NCBI GenBank assembly: GCA_034437895.1
Contig: DAOTTO010000238.1
Span: 1 to 53,156, forward strand
Reading direction: 5' to 3'
Length of the DNA: 53,156 nt
Origin: JANRLJ01 sp034437895
Lineage (GTDB): Bacteria; Chloroflexota; Anaerolineae; Aggregatilineales; Phototrophicaceae
Part shown: positions 1 through 8,132 of the stretch, piece after piece
How the letters are laid out: each line of letters starts with the position of its first letter
Position numbering within the stretch: position 1 is the first letter of the stretch
The notes under the pieces: generated by a model
Databases searched by the model: none
Seen by the model: only the letters and a program-made list of their open reading frames with translations
Told to the model about the DNA's origin: nothing
Position numbers and translations under genes: made by a program

Positions 1-1942
1 TCGACTCGGCGGCGTTGTATGTTTTGCCAGCAGGTTCGCCGGAAAGATTGAGCAGATCAAAGCCGGAAGGCTGCGCCGCGTTATAAAGATTGAGCGTGAG
101 ATCGTAATAAAGCAGGGGAGCGCCTTCTGGCAGCGAGAGTAAGTTATATGCCTCTCCAATGTCATCTTGATTCCATTCTGCCGTGCCGACCTGATCGGGA
201 CGGGCGATCATGGCATCATCACGGGCAAGTGAGTCGCCAAGCTGATCGACCAAATCGGCGGCGACACTGACGTTTTGCATCGGCGGCTGAATCAGCGACC
301 ATTCCGTCCGTAAGCAAACACCAGCGCGTGAGGGGATGTATCCGGCTGAGTTTAATTCAATTTCACCATAAACGGGCGAAAGCACTAAAGACCGCATTTC
401 TGGACGGGCTTGTAAGATAAAGGCTTGTGTTCGTAAGCCGAAGAAATCCTGCGGTGGATGGGCTTCCGCGCTGATGCCTGTCAGCAAGCAGGGGTACATA
501 CCGCGTGTATCCGCTGGAAGCTGGAACCACGTTAAAAATTCAATCTGACGTGTGCCGCTGGCGAAAAGCTGGTCAAGTTCTTGCAAAACGGTCTTTTCAT
601 CCGCATACAGCGGCATGTTGACGAACTGCGCCTGAATATTCAACTGTTTTTCAAAGTAGATTTGCAAGGCGGGTTCAGTGGGGAAGGGGAGAAGGATTAC
701 GGCATCCGGTGGCAGAGTCGCATAATAGGCCGCGAGTCCGGCGAAATCATCATGCTGATAAGTGCGGGTGGTGGTGATTTGGTGGAGGCTGGCAATTGAG
801 GTGAGTCCTGCGAGGACGACTAAAGCAACCTCACCTCCCAACCCCCTCTCCAATAGATGGAGAGGGGGAGCAATACGTGCTGCTCTTTTTGCTATGACGT
901 TCACACCTGCCGCCAGCAGAATTAAAGTCCCCGGTACGGCGGCGATATAGTAGCGCGGGTGAAAGTCGATATGGGCGGCGAGGAGCAGGGCAGTGGTAAG
1001 GCATGGGATCATCAGGACATGGGAGATAAGGAGGAAGTGGTGAGTGCTGAGTGCTGAGTGCTGAGCAGTTTTGCGATTAAATGCTTTGTGATCTTCGCGC
1101 CTTTGTGGTTCAAAAATTAGCGCGATAGCACCTAAAATGAGGGCTAACCCTAACCCATTAATGAGTAAATTATTTCCAGAATTGCGTAACTGCGGGAGGA
1201 CGGGCAGGAAATAGCTGTACCAGATGTCGCGTAGGAGGCCGAAGCCGATTTGGGGCGGGGTATTCAAGGCCGTTCCAGACGGCGATTGTGTCAGCAACCA
1301 AGGGATATACAGGACGATCAGCGTGATTTGCAGACCTGCCCAGACGATCATCCGCCTCCACTGCCTTTGCAGCAGCCATAGGATACCGAGCGCGATATTG
1401 AGCCAGACGATCAGCGGGACGACGAGGTTATGGGTATACAGGCCGATTATTTCCGCGCCGAAGATCAGCGCCCAATTGCGCCACAGCGGGGATTTATGGC
1501 GTAAAAGGTTTTCCGCCCCGTAAAGCACCAGGAGCGCGATCAATGGGACAGCGATATACGCCCGGATTTCATGTGCGTATGACCACAGCAGGGGCGAAAA
1601 AGCGGTAAGCGCTCCGCCTGCTAATCCAACCGTGAAACCATACCAGCGCCAGCCAATTTTGAGTGCGAAGGCCACCCCGACCACGCTGAGCAAGACGGAG
1701 GTATAACGTAAGGCCAACGGTGATTCGCCCGCACCCATGCGCCACAGCAAACTCGCAGTCGCGTAATAAAAGGGCGGGGTGTTGTCGTCCGGCATGACTC
1801 CGGTGATGGCGCGGATGCTCCAACCTTCGTCATGCCAGACCGACTCGGTGTTAAGATGCCACATCCGCAGCGCGAAGGCCGCAAGAAGAATGAGTGAGAT
1901 AAGAAGGTATAGAGACACGATACGGCGCGTCCCTACCAGCAT
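1..1942 (-). CDS. GT-C membrane glycosyltransferase (GT39/PMT-like), 3' end outside window
   Basis: The reading frame is open from an ATG at 1942 to the window edge (647 codons, C-terminus missing). The N-terminus has a membrane segment followed by WHDEGWS (Asp38-Glu39), the acidic first-loop motif of GT-C enzymes such as PMT/ArnT. These use polyprenyl-phosphate sugars to glycosylate proteins or lipids on the outer face of the membrane. About ten hydrophobic segments follow, then a soluble C-terminal domain from about residue 400. The gene is a paralog of the one at 2605-4521. Two foreign-looking inserts are translated in frame: a dispersed-repeat block at 1039-1118 and a perfect 11-bp hairpin at 842-868. 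The sugar and acceptor cannot be told from sequence. Family assignment is solid, exact role unknown. Confidence 0.8.
   Translation of the reverse strand, partial: MLVGTRRIVSLYLLISLILLAAFALRMWHLNTESVWHDEGWSIRAITGVMPDDNTPPFYYATASLLWRMGAGESPLALRYTSVLLSVVGVAFALKIGWRWYGFTVGLAGGALTAFSPLLWSYAHEIRAYIAVPLIALLVLYGAENLLRHKSPLWRNWALIFGAEIIGLYTHNLVVPLIVWLNIALGILWLLQRQWRRMIVWAGLQITLIVLYIPWLLTQSPSGTALNTPPQIGFGLLRDIWYSYFLPVLPQLRNSGNNLLINGLGLALILGAIALIFEPQRREDHKAFNRKTAQHSALSTHHFLLISHVLMIPCLTTALLLAAHIDFHPRYYIAAVPGTLILLAAGVNVIAKRAARIAPPLHLLERGLGGEVALVVLAGLTSIASLHQITTTRTYQHDDFAGLAAYYATLPPDAVILLPFPTEPALQIYFEKQLNIQAQFVNMPLYADEKTVLQELDQLFASGTRQIEFLTWFQLPADTRGMYPCLLTGISAEAHPPQDFFGLRTQAFILQARPEMRSLVLSPVYGEIELNSAGYIPSRAGVCLRTEWSLIQPPMQNVSVAADLVDQLGDSLARDDAMIARPDQVGTAEWNQDDIGEAYNLLSLPEGAPLLYYDLTLNLYNAAQPSGFDLLNLSGEPAGKTYNAAES
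842..868. repeat. Perfect hairpin repeat inside a coding sequence
   Basis: CCCCCTCTCCA, a 5-nt loop (ATAGA) and TGGAGAGGGGG form an 11-bp perfect inverted repeat. It lies within a longer element (about 829-870) and is read through in frame by the glycosyltransferase on the minus strand. Its G/C-homopolymer composition is unlike the flanking codons. Confidence 0.7.
1039..1118. repeat. Composite dispersed repeat inside glycosyltransferase CDS
   Basis: Tandem 7-mers (GTGCTGA x3) at 1039-1068 are followed by a TTCGCGCCTTTGTGGTTC block at 1093-1112 that matches one arm of the AACCACAAAGACAC family found elsewhere in the window. Both are translated in frame in a loop between membrane segments. The second glycosyltransferase has the same two elements side by side at 3601-3658. 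Confidence 0.6.
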
Positions 1943-2008
1943 GTTCTTTTGGGTCACAAATCAAATCCGTCAACGTCATGTCCAATTCAGTCCGAATTGT
2001 AACATAGC

Positions 2009-2506
2009 CTACTGGCGTTGTGCGGTAAAGACGATTTGTAAATTGTCGGCTGTAACCGTTACGGATTGCATCGTAATCAAGCCGCGATTATTCTCGGCGC
2101 GGCGGGCAAGTCCCTCGGCAAGACGGGCATTAAAATCCGCGATGCGCTCGTCGGTGAGATCAAGTCCTTCAATATCGGCCTGCGTGATTTGCGCCGTTAA
2201 AGCGCCATTTTGCACACTCAATGTTACGGTAACACTTCCGCTCACCGTACCGCCGCCGTCGCGCCGATCATGCTGCCCATTGATGACGATTTGACCCGCT
2301 TGCAAATCGACCTGCGGATCGCGCAGCAGGGGATTGGCGGATTGGGCGAGGGCGCTCTCAATGGCGGTGTTGACTTCAGCTTCAGTTAAGGTCGCGGTGA
2401 TGGTAAAGCCGCCGGCGGGATTACGCTCGACATCAACATTGGCGCGGTTACAGCCAACGAGCAGCAGTGGAACGGCAAAGATGAACATCAGAAGGCGTAT
2501 TTTCAT
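2009..2506 (-). CDS. Small secreted lipoprotein of unknown function
   Basis: 165 residues. The signal peptide ends in the lipobox LLVGC (Cys19), so lipidation and membrane anchoring on the outer side are likely. The ATG at 2506 is preceded by AGGGG at good spacing. The mature part has a beta-rich pattern with a LTEAEVNTAI segment, and the end is again beta-rich. This loosely resembles LmeA/DUF2993-type lipid-binding proteins, but the similarity is too weak to assign. It lies 66 bp upstream of the glycosyltransferase at 1-1942 on the same strand and could be co-transcribed with it. Confidence 0.75.
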   Translation of the reverse strand: MKIRLLMFIFAVPLLLVGCNRANVDVERNPAGGFTITATLTEAEVNTAIESALAQSANPLLRDPQVDLQAGQIVINGQHDRRDGGGTVSGSVTVTLSVQNGALTAQITQADIEGLDLTDERIADFNARLAEGLARRAENNRGLITMQSVTVTADNLQIVFTAQRQ

Positions 2507-2604
2507 GATTGATCCCCTTATTGTTTCTTGTTTGAATGATAGCTTTAGTCTAAAAGCATTTTGGGCGTGAAATCCTCAAATCTGTGTAAGGAGTTTGTAA
2601 ATTT

Positions 2605-4521
2605 TTACCGTTCCAGCGTTCCGATAGTGGCGTAATTCTGTCCATCGCTGCTGAGAATATCGGTAAAGGTGTTGTCCGCATTCAGCAGGTAAATCTTAAC
2701 GCCGACAGTGTATATCCCCGGCGCGAGTGTGGTGATGCCTTTAGCCAGCCGCATCGAGCGCGAATCATAAATTACCTCATCAGGCGACCATGTGCTGGTG
2801 GGACGTGCGCCATCAAAAGGATATGAGTCGATTTGGCCTACGAGTCGCCCACTTTGATCTAATAAAATAGCCGAAACCGTATAATCGTTGGTGGTTGATC
2901 CCGCGATCTGCCACCATAAATCGACGTGCATTTGATCGGGATAGATGATCGCATCGCGCAGAGTCATGCCGTTCTCAAAAGTCGCGGGCGCTTCCTCACT
3001 TGGCGGCAGCATATCATAACGGAACAGGTCTAAGGCGCTGCCGAGCCAATCGTAAGTGATATGGGCGGTTTGGACGTGTCCGGTTTGCGCGAGGGCATCG
3101 AATCCGCTCATATCTTTTGACCAGTGCATAAACCACACATGCGGATGCTGGTTTAGGAGGGCAGGGAGTCCGGCGGCGTAGGTATCGCCTTCTTCAAGCT
3201 GCCACTGGCGCAGTGAGCGCACGTCTACTCCGTCGGGCAGCAAACGGTCAAAGTGATAGACCATCTGCCAATCGCCGGAAGGGGTGATATGTGCTAACGC
3301 CAGATCACCGGGTTCGGCATATTCGGCGGTGGTTTTTGCAATTTCGCGGAAATCAGGGCGGGCGCGATCTGCTTGTAAATCATCGACTGCTACGCCATAA
3401 ACGACGATCACGGCGACCAGAAAGCCAAGTGTCATACCGCGAAAATGCCCTAATCCGAAGGCAATCAAGAGCGCGACGGCAGGCGTGATTTGCGTCAGGC
3501 GATAATCCATCAGGATCGGGACGCGCAGATTGAGGAGATAGGTCAGCGTAATCGGGACGACCAACCATGCGAGGAGAAGGAGTGATGAGCGATGCGTTTT
3601 GAGTTCTGAGTGCTGACCTTCTCTCTTCTTGGCGCTCTTGGTGTCTTGGTGGTTCAATTTTTTGGATTGAAAAGTGAATAAGCCGATCAGGGCGAGGCCG
3701 ATGAGGAGCGCCCACTGCCGCGTAAACCATTGGTCGCGCCAGTTCCAGAGCGATGCCAGTGTCGAAGGCACGTTATAGCCTGTCCCGATGTTGGCGATCT
3801 GTCCGCTGACGACGATCAACAGCCAGGGAACAAAGGCCGCGCCGACGATAGCAAATCCGATGAGGGCTTCCGCCAACCGCCGTCCACGCAAAAACAGCAG
3901 CGTATAAATGCCTTGTGCAGCGAGAGTACAAATCCCGATGTAATGAGTGTAGAGCAGCAGCAGAGAGACTGCGCCCCAATCCAGCAAATAGCCGCGTCGG
4001 TTGGTGCGAATCCAGCGCAAAAATGCCCACATGCTCAAGGCCGCCCATAGGACGTGCCACGTATACTGGCGCATTTGCTGCCCGATATAGCCCTCCATGT
4101 CGGCAAGCGCCATCATCAGCGCCGCCAAAATTGGAATGACGCTCTCGCTGTAGGTGCGACTCGCCAAGTCGCCCCTATGACGATTTGGCGCTTGTCGTAG
4201 TTGCTCCAATTCATTGGCGATTTGATACACCACCGCCACGCTCAAAAGGCTGGGAATCACCGAAAAATAGCGCAGCGCAAATTCACTGAGTCCAGTGAAG
4301 GCCGCCCACGCTCGCAGCGTGAAAAAGTAAATCGGCGGATGCACATCGTTGATGATAATTTCCCAGGCGCGGGTGATGTCTGGCTGGCGCAGTGTCCAAT
4401 ACGAAAAACCTTCATCCACGAGCAGGCTTTCATCAGCAATATGGATGACACGCCCGACAAAGGCGATCATAAAAATCAGGGTGAGCAGGATGTATTTGCT
4501 GCGTTTGAACATAAGGCCCAT
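2605..4521 (-). CDS. GT-C membrane glycosyltransferase (GT39/PMT-like)
   Basis: 638 residues. A first membrane helix is followed by ESLLVDEGFS (Asp36-Glu37) and then NDVHPPIYFF, the acidic and HPP loop motifs of the PMT/ArnT GT-C fold. Roughly ten transmembrane segments occupy residues 10-410, and a soluble beta-rich domain forms the C-terminal third. Such enzymes transfer a sugar from a polyprenyl-phosphate donor at the outer membrane face. ATGs at 4521 and 4512 are both possible; neither has a clear ribosome site. Two in-frame inserts derive from dispersed repeats: 4150-4179 (translated GDLASRT) and 3601-3658 (LNHQDTKSAKK and QHSELKTH). Substrate unknown. Confidence 0.82.
   Translation of the reverse strand: MGLMFKRSKYILLTLIFMIAFVGRVIHIADESLLVDEGFSYWTLRQPDITRAWEIIINDVHPPIYFFTLRAWAAFTGLSEFALRYFSVIPSLLSVAVVYQIANELEQLRQAPNRHRGDLASRTYSESVIPILAALMMALADMEGYIGQQMRQYTWHVLWAALSMWAFLRWIRTNRRGYLLDWGAVSLLLLYTHYIGICTLAAQGIYTLLFLRGRRLAEALIGFAIVGAAFVPWLLIVVSGQIANIGTGYNVPSTLASLWNWRDQWFTRQWALLIGLALIGLFTFQSKKLNHQDTKSAKKREGQHSELKTHRSSLLLLAWLVVPITLTYLLNLRVPILMDYRLTQITPAVALLIAFGLGHFRGMTLGFLVAVIVVYGVAVDDLQADRARPDFREIAKTTAEYAEPGDLALAHITPSGDWQMVYHFDRLLPDGVDVRSLRQWQLEEGDTYAAGLPALLNQHPHVWFMHWSKDMSGFDALAQTGHVQTAHITYDWLGSALDLFRYDMLPPSEEAPATFENGMTLRDAIIYPDQMHVDLWWQIAGSTTNDYTVSAILLDQSGRLVGQIDSYPFDGARPTSTWSPDEVIYDSRSMRLAKGITTLAPGIYTVGVKIYLLNADNTFTDILSSDGQNYATIGTLER
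3601..3658. repeat. Composite dispersed repeat inside glycosyltransferase CDS
   Basis: GAGTTCTGAGTGCTGAC (3601-3617) lies next to a block ending in CTCTTGGTGTCTTGGTGG (to 3658), an arm of the AACCACCAAGACACCAAG family seen at 8043, 34374 and 50449. It is translated in frame as a Lys/His/Gln-rich loop between membrane helices. The order of elements equals that at 1039-1118. Confidence 0.65.
4150..4179. repeat. Palindromic GTAGGGGCGACT-type repeat inside a CDS
   Basis: GTAGGTGCGACT, a 5-nt loop and AAGTCGCCCCTATG form a near-palindrome related to the intergenic copy at 8918-8946. It lies in frame within the glycosyltransferase, near the end of the first third of the protein. Confidence 0.6.
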
Positions 4522-4599
4522 GATTGATGTCAGGCAATCTAGCGATTGTACAATCTATGCTAAAATAAAGGTATCTTTTTAGAGGCAAAAGTAAACCTC

Positions 4600-4956
4600 A
4601 TGATCGATCATGCGCCTGTTCTGGATTTAAGCAAATATATTGAAAAACATTTTTTTGGCATACGTCCCCATCTGCGCGGACATCGGCTTCCAGTGGCGAC
4701 TGTGGCTTATATGGCACGAGACAGCAAATATTCCATTGCTGATTTGACGGATGTCTTTACGATCAGCGAATCGGAAGTGCTGGCAGCATTACTTTACTAC
4801 GCAGAAAATAAACAAGAGATTGATAAACAAGAAGCCGCATATCAAGCAGTAGCCATTGAAGACTGGATAAATTATGGCGACGATGCCCTTGCGTTATTAC
4901 TTCGACGAAATGATGCCGCGTCCAGTAGCCAAGGAATTGACAAAACTGGGAATTGA
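4600..4956 (+). CDS. DUF433 antitoxin-like protein
   Basis: 118 residues. The core reads GIRPHLRGHRLPVATVA, then a helix-turn-helix-like stretch with YSIADLTDVFTISESEVLAAL. This matches the DUF433 family (a predicted antitoxin, VapB45-like), in which a small DNA-binding fold recognises its own promoter. It is followed, with an 83-nt overlap in another frame, by a DUF5615 PIN-like toxin candidate, the usual partner. The last 20 residues overlap the partner gene and look like unselected translation. Start ATG at 4600; AGAGG lies about 13 nt upstream, a weak site. Confidence 0.75.
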   Translation: MIDHAPVLDLSKYIEKHFFGIRPHLRGHRLPVATVAYMARDSKYSIADLTDVFTISESEVLAALLYYAENKQEIDKQEAAYQAVAIEDWINYGDDALALLLRRNDAASSSQGIDKTGN

Positions 4957-5227
4957 GGTGGTGATGGCAGTTGATGTAGACATGACCGGAAAAAAAGACC
5001 CGGTACATCGCGCTTATGCTACAGAAAACAATCTTGTTTTGGTCACTCATGATCGGCCTTTCGCCGGACTTACCTCCAAGTTGACCAACCATACTGGCTT
5101 AATATGTTGGCTTGGCAAAACGGATAATTTCGGCGGTCAAATTCAGGCTTTGAGCAAATTCGCTAACGAACACACTGTTGAACAAGTTGAGGGACAAGTA
5201 TTTTGGCTAAACCCTGATCCTAATTAA
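4874..5227 (+). CDS. DUF5615 PIN-like toxin candidate
   Basis: 117 residues (114 if the ATG at 4883 is used, which fits the family's short N-terminus). Key features are YYFDEMMPRPVAKEL at the N-terminus and LVTHDRPF in the middle. These are the acidic positions (FDE, HDR) of DUF5615 proteins, small PIN-fold putative ribonucleases. Paired with the overlapping DUF433 gene it forms a VapBC-like module. The gene ends tail to tail, with an 8-bp overlap, with the next minus-strand gene. Toxicity is inferred from family and pairing only. Confidence 0.75.
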   Translation: MATMPLRYYFDEMMPRPVAKELTKLGIEVVMAVDVDMTGKKDPVHRAYATENNLVLVTHDRPFAGLTSKLTNHTGLICWLGKTDNFGGQIQALSKFANEHTVEQVEGQVFWLNPDPN

Positions 5228-7133
5228 TCTGTACCGTCGCCACGATGGGCAGATGATCGGAAGCGGTAGTCGGCGGAATTTGAAAATCCACAAACTTAAA
5301 ATCCGGTGTCCCAAAAATCCAATCAATCCGGAAAAGTGCCTCTGTCGAGCTATACGTCATCATGGTGGGGTCGCCTGCTTCATCCTGTGCGCTGCTGAAG
5401 CCTGCATCCAGATAAGTTTGGACATCGGCCTTACCGGGGAAAGCATTCATGTCGCCTGCAATAATGGTGAACGGCGCTCTTTCCCAAGCGGTTAAGACTT
5501 CCTGCACTTCACCTTGTCGGCGTTCCGGCCCCACGCCATTCGATAGATGGGTGTTGATGACGGTGATGATCGTATCGCCTACATTGTAAGTTGTGAGCAG
5601 ATAGCTGCGGCGGGTATTATTCCCGATGCGGGTGAGAAAGCCAGTGCGCGACTCGTTTAGCGGAAAGCGGCTTAAGGTGACATTGCCAAGCTGCCAATCG
5701 CGCCCCGGCACAAAGACATAGGGCATATCTAGCCGCCTTGCCAGCCACGTCGCCATATCCGCCCCTCCGCCTATGATAACGCCCCGCGCAACTTCTTGCA
5801 GCGTGACGACATCGGCATCTTGCGCTTCGATAATTTGCGCGATAGCTTCGAGATCAAGCGCCCCGAAAGCATTCACGCCATAATGGACGTTATAGCTCAC
5901 GACGCGGAATTTATCTTTGGCGATGGAATCAGCTTTCGGCGCGGGATTCAAGAAAAATACCCCCGCCGGAATAATCAACAGTAAAAGTGGCGCAAGCAGC
6001 GGACGATAATCTAGCGATCCGCCAGAACGGAGCGCGACAAAGAGGCTGGCAATCAACAACGCTGCGCCGATGATTCCTGCAACAAGGCTCGTCAGCGGCA
6101 GTGCAATCGTCATCACGGCGTAATATCCGAGGCTGATCGCCGCCAAGAGGAGGCCGCTTAAGGTCATTGTGATCGCGGTGGGCAGTAGATTCGTGCTTAA
6201 TGTTGTCTCGACGTTCAGTGCCGCCCCGATCAATAATGCGCCGACCAGTTGCCCGGCGAACAATAACGGGATAAAGGCGATGCCATGCGCGACTAAAGCG
6301 CATCCCGCCAATAGAATCAGCATAAGGCTTCCGATAATCAAGCCAACAGCCGGAATCGAGAGGGACTGAACGCGATAGATCGCCCACAGCGCGAGGGTAT
6401 CCGCTAGTAAAATCATCCCTGCCGCGAGGGGAAGTTGTAAACCAGAAGCCGAAATCACAAAGCCGAGATTTTGAAAGAAAATGACCTGAATAATGACATA
6501 AGGCAGCAGCAGAATCGTTTTCCAACCGACCTCGTGAGGATGTTCCGCGAAGGTTCGGCTGGCTTGCCATAAACTGACGATCAAGGCCACACTCATGAAA
6601 ATGGTTAAGAAAAGGGGAATAATCCCCGGCTGCCAGATGAAATCCCATGTTGAAAATAGCGTTAGTAGGGTGGTATCCAGCGCGAATCCGCACAGCATCC
6701 CTACAATAAAAATCATCCCGCCGTGTTCATCAGCCCGCAGCCATGCCAATAGCAGCGTCCAGACGATCAGGGTTAAGCCGAGTCCTAAAATCGCCAGCAG
6801 CGGCCCTACAAAACTTGGTGACAGCGTGATTTGCATGATGAGGCGAATCAAAACGAGTCCGATCACGGCGGCAACTAATGCTCGGAGCGGATTAAGTGCG
6901 CCATTCAGCGGGATAATCAGTAAGGGCGAAAGCATCACCCCCGCCATAATAAGTCCGGTGATGGTATTCCCATGTAAAGCGACGAAATTATTGACGATCA
7001 GCACAAAAAAGACGCGCAAAATTTGTAGGCCGATGATAAAACTCAGCGCGACGAGCGCCCCGCGCCAGAGGTAATCGAATGAAGAGAGGCGATTTTGCAT
7101 AGATAAGCTACTTTCGGTTGCTGATGTTTGCAT
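5220..7133 (-). CDS. Polytopic membrane protein with C-terminal endonuclease/exonuclease/phosphatase domain
   Basis: 637 residues from the ATG at 7133; ATG 7100 is a good alternative, because TGATAAAAT (extended -10 like, forward 7136-7144) would place transcription start near 7129. About 12 hydrophobic helices fill the first 390 residues. The last 230 form an EEP domain with SYNVHYG, TLQEVA, NTHLSNG, GDMNAFP, FRIDWIF and ASDHLP, the full Asn/Glu/His/Asp-x-Asn/Asp/Asp-His active-site set. EEP enzymes cleave phosphoesters in nucleic acids, phospholipids or phosphoinositides. The catalytic domain probably faces outward, so a lipid-type substrate is more likely than DNA. The toxin gene converges on its 3' end. 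Confidence 0.8.
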   Translation of the reverse strand: MQTSATESSLSMQNRLSSFDYLWRGALVALSFIIGLQILRVFFVLIVNNFVALHGNTITGLIMAGVMLSPLLIIPLNGALNPLRALVAAVIGLVLIRLIMQITLSPSFVGPLLAILGLGLTLIVWTLLLAWLRADEHGGMIFIVGMLCGFALDTTLLTLFSTWDFIWQPGIIPLFLTIFMSVALIVSLWQASRTFAEHPHEVGWKTILLLPYVIIQVIFFQNLGFVISASGLQLPLAAGMILLADTLALWAIYRVQSLSIPAVGLIIGSLMLILLAGCALVAHGIAFIPLLFAGQLVGALLIGAALNVETTLSTNLLPTAITMTLSGLLLAAISLGYYAVMTIALPLTSLVAGIIGAALLIASLFVALRSGGSLDYRPLLAPLLLLIIPAGVFFLNPAPKADSIAKDKFRVVSYNVHYGVNAFGALDLEAIAQIIEAQDADVVTLQEVARGVIIGGGADMATWLARRLDMPYVFVPGRDWQLGNVTLSRFPLNESRTGFLTRIGNNTRRSYLLTTYNVGDTIITVINTHLSNGVGPERRQGEVQEVLTAWERAPFTIIAGDMNAFPGKADVQTYLDAGFSSAQDEAGDPTMMTYSSTEALFRIDWIFGTPDFKFVDFQIPPTTASDHLPIVATVQIN

Positions 7134-7205
7134 CGATTTTATCAGTAAATGCGCGTTACAGCGTACAATCAAAATACGCACATTCAAACATTTTTGGGTG
7201 AACTT

Positions 7206-8000
7206 ATGGTGCTTAATTGGATGCTCAACCGTCCGACGTGGCGGCTTTACACAGAATTAGCCGAGTCATCGCCGCTGCTGGTTTTGAATCCGGGTCTGGT
7301 TGGATTTCGGATTTATAAAGTCGGCGGCAAACGGACTCGGTGGCGTTCATCCATTTTATTGATTAACGAGGATGGGATAACGGTATATCGCAATCAGGCA
7401 AAAACACCGATTGATTTTACCTGTAGACCAGAGCAGTTGCGCTGGTTCGGGCGACCCGATAAATATCATCCCGGCACAAATCACTTGATGATTCATGCCC
7501 AAATTGGCGACTCGTGGCAGGTGTTGTCGCTGTGGGCGTGGCGGGATAATATCGGCGACATCGTGCGGGCGCTAAAAGCTATCGCCACGCCGGAGCAGAT
7601 TAAAGCCTATCGCCGCGCACGACCTTATATCCATTATCAGGTCGAGGCGGCCTATCCGGGTGTGCAGGATATTCACGGTGCATGGACGTTAGATGCGCGT
7701 GTGCGCTTGTATATCACGCCTGCATTTTTGGTTGTGCTTGCGGCGGATAAAAGCAGACGGTTTGTGGTTCAAAAAAGTATCCCGTTAGCGCAAATTCAAG
7801 AGATCGAAACCATGCTGCGATTAGATCGCCTCACGCAAGAGGGCATTGTGCGGTTTAAAGTCGGTGAGGAAAAGTTGGCTTATGCCATGCTGGATTTTCA
7901 AACGTTTGCAGATCGGTTAGCGGAAGCGGCGCGGCGGACGCTGGAAGACCCGATAATGGAACATGGTAAGAAAAAGAAGTATGACGAGGAATGGGATTAA
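7206..8000 (+). CDS. Conserved-looking protein of unknown function
   Basis: 264 residues, not recognised. The ATG at 7206 has GGGTGAA upstream; an in-frame ATG at 7149 would overlap the promoter zone of the divergent gene. No signal peptide or membrane helix is seen. Two similar beta-rich halves (about residues 15-120 and 145-240) each run through alternating strands and end in a helix, as in PH/GRAM-like folds. The tail is very charged (GKKKKYDEEWD). It is probably cytoplasmic or associated with the inner membrane face. The downstream gene converges, with a palindromic repeat between. Confidence 0.7.
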   Translation: MVLNWMLNRPTWRLYTELAESSPLLVLNPGLVGFRIYKVGGKRTRWRSSILLINEDGITVYRNQAKTPIDFTCRPEQLRWFGRPDKYHPGTNHLMIHAQIGDSWQVLSLWAWRDNIGDIVRALKAIATPEQIKAYRRARPYIHYQVEAAYPGVQDIHGAWTLDARVRLYITPAFLVVLAADKSRRFVVQKSIPLAQIQEIETMLRLDRLTQEGIVRFKVGEEKLAYAMLDFQTFADRLAEAARRTLEDPIMEHGKKKKYDEEWD

Positions 8001-8042
8001 CTCAGATTAAAAGTGCGTCTATGAAAGTAATACAAAAAATTT

Positions 8043-8115
8043 AACCACCAAGACACCAAGATCGCCAAGAATAATTTGAGAAATTCTCTTTGGCATTGTC
8101 TGTGGCTTGGTGATT
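8043..8115. repeat. Imperfect palindrome of the AACCACCAAGACAC family
   Basis: AACCACCAAGACACCAAG at the left and TGTGGCTTGGTGATT at the right can pair over 9 of 10 outer bases. It fills the space between two convergent genes, where it could act as a bidirectional transcription stop. Related copies lie at 34374-34445 and 50449-50523, with partial copies at 1081-1118, 3625-3658 and 27284-27316. Confidence 0.65.
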
Positions 8116-8132
8116 AAATGAATTTCCTAATT

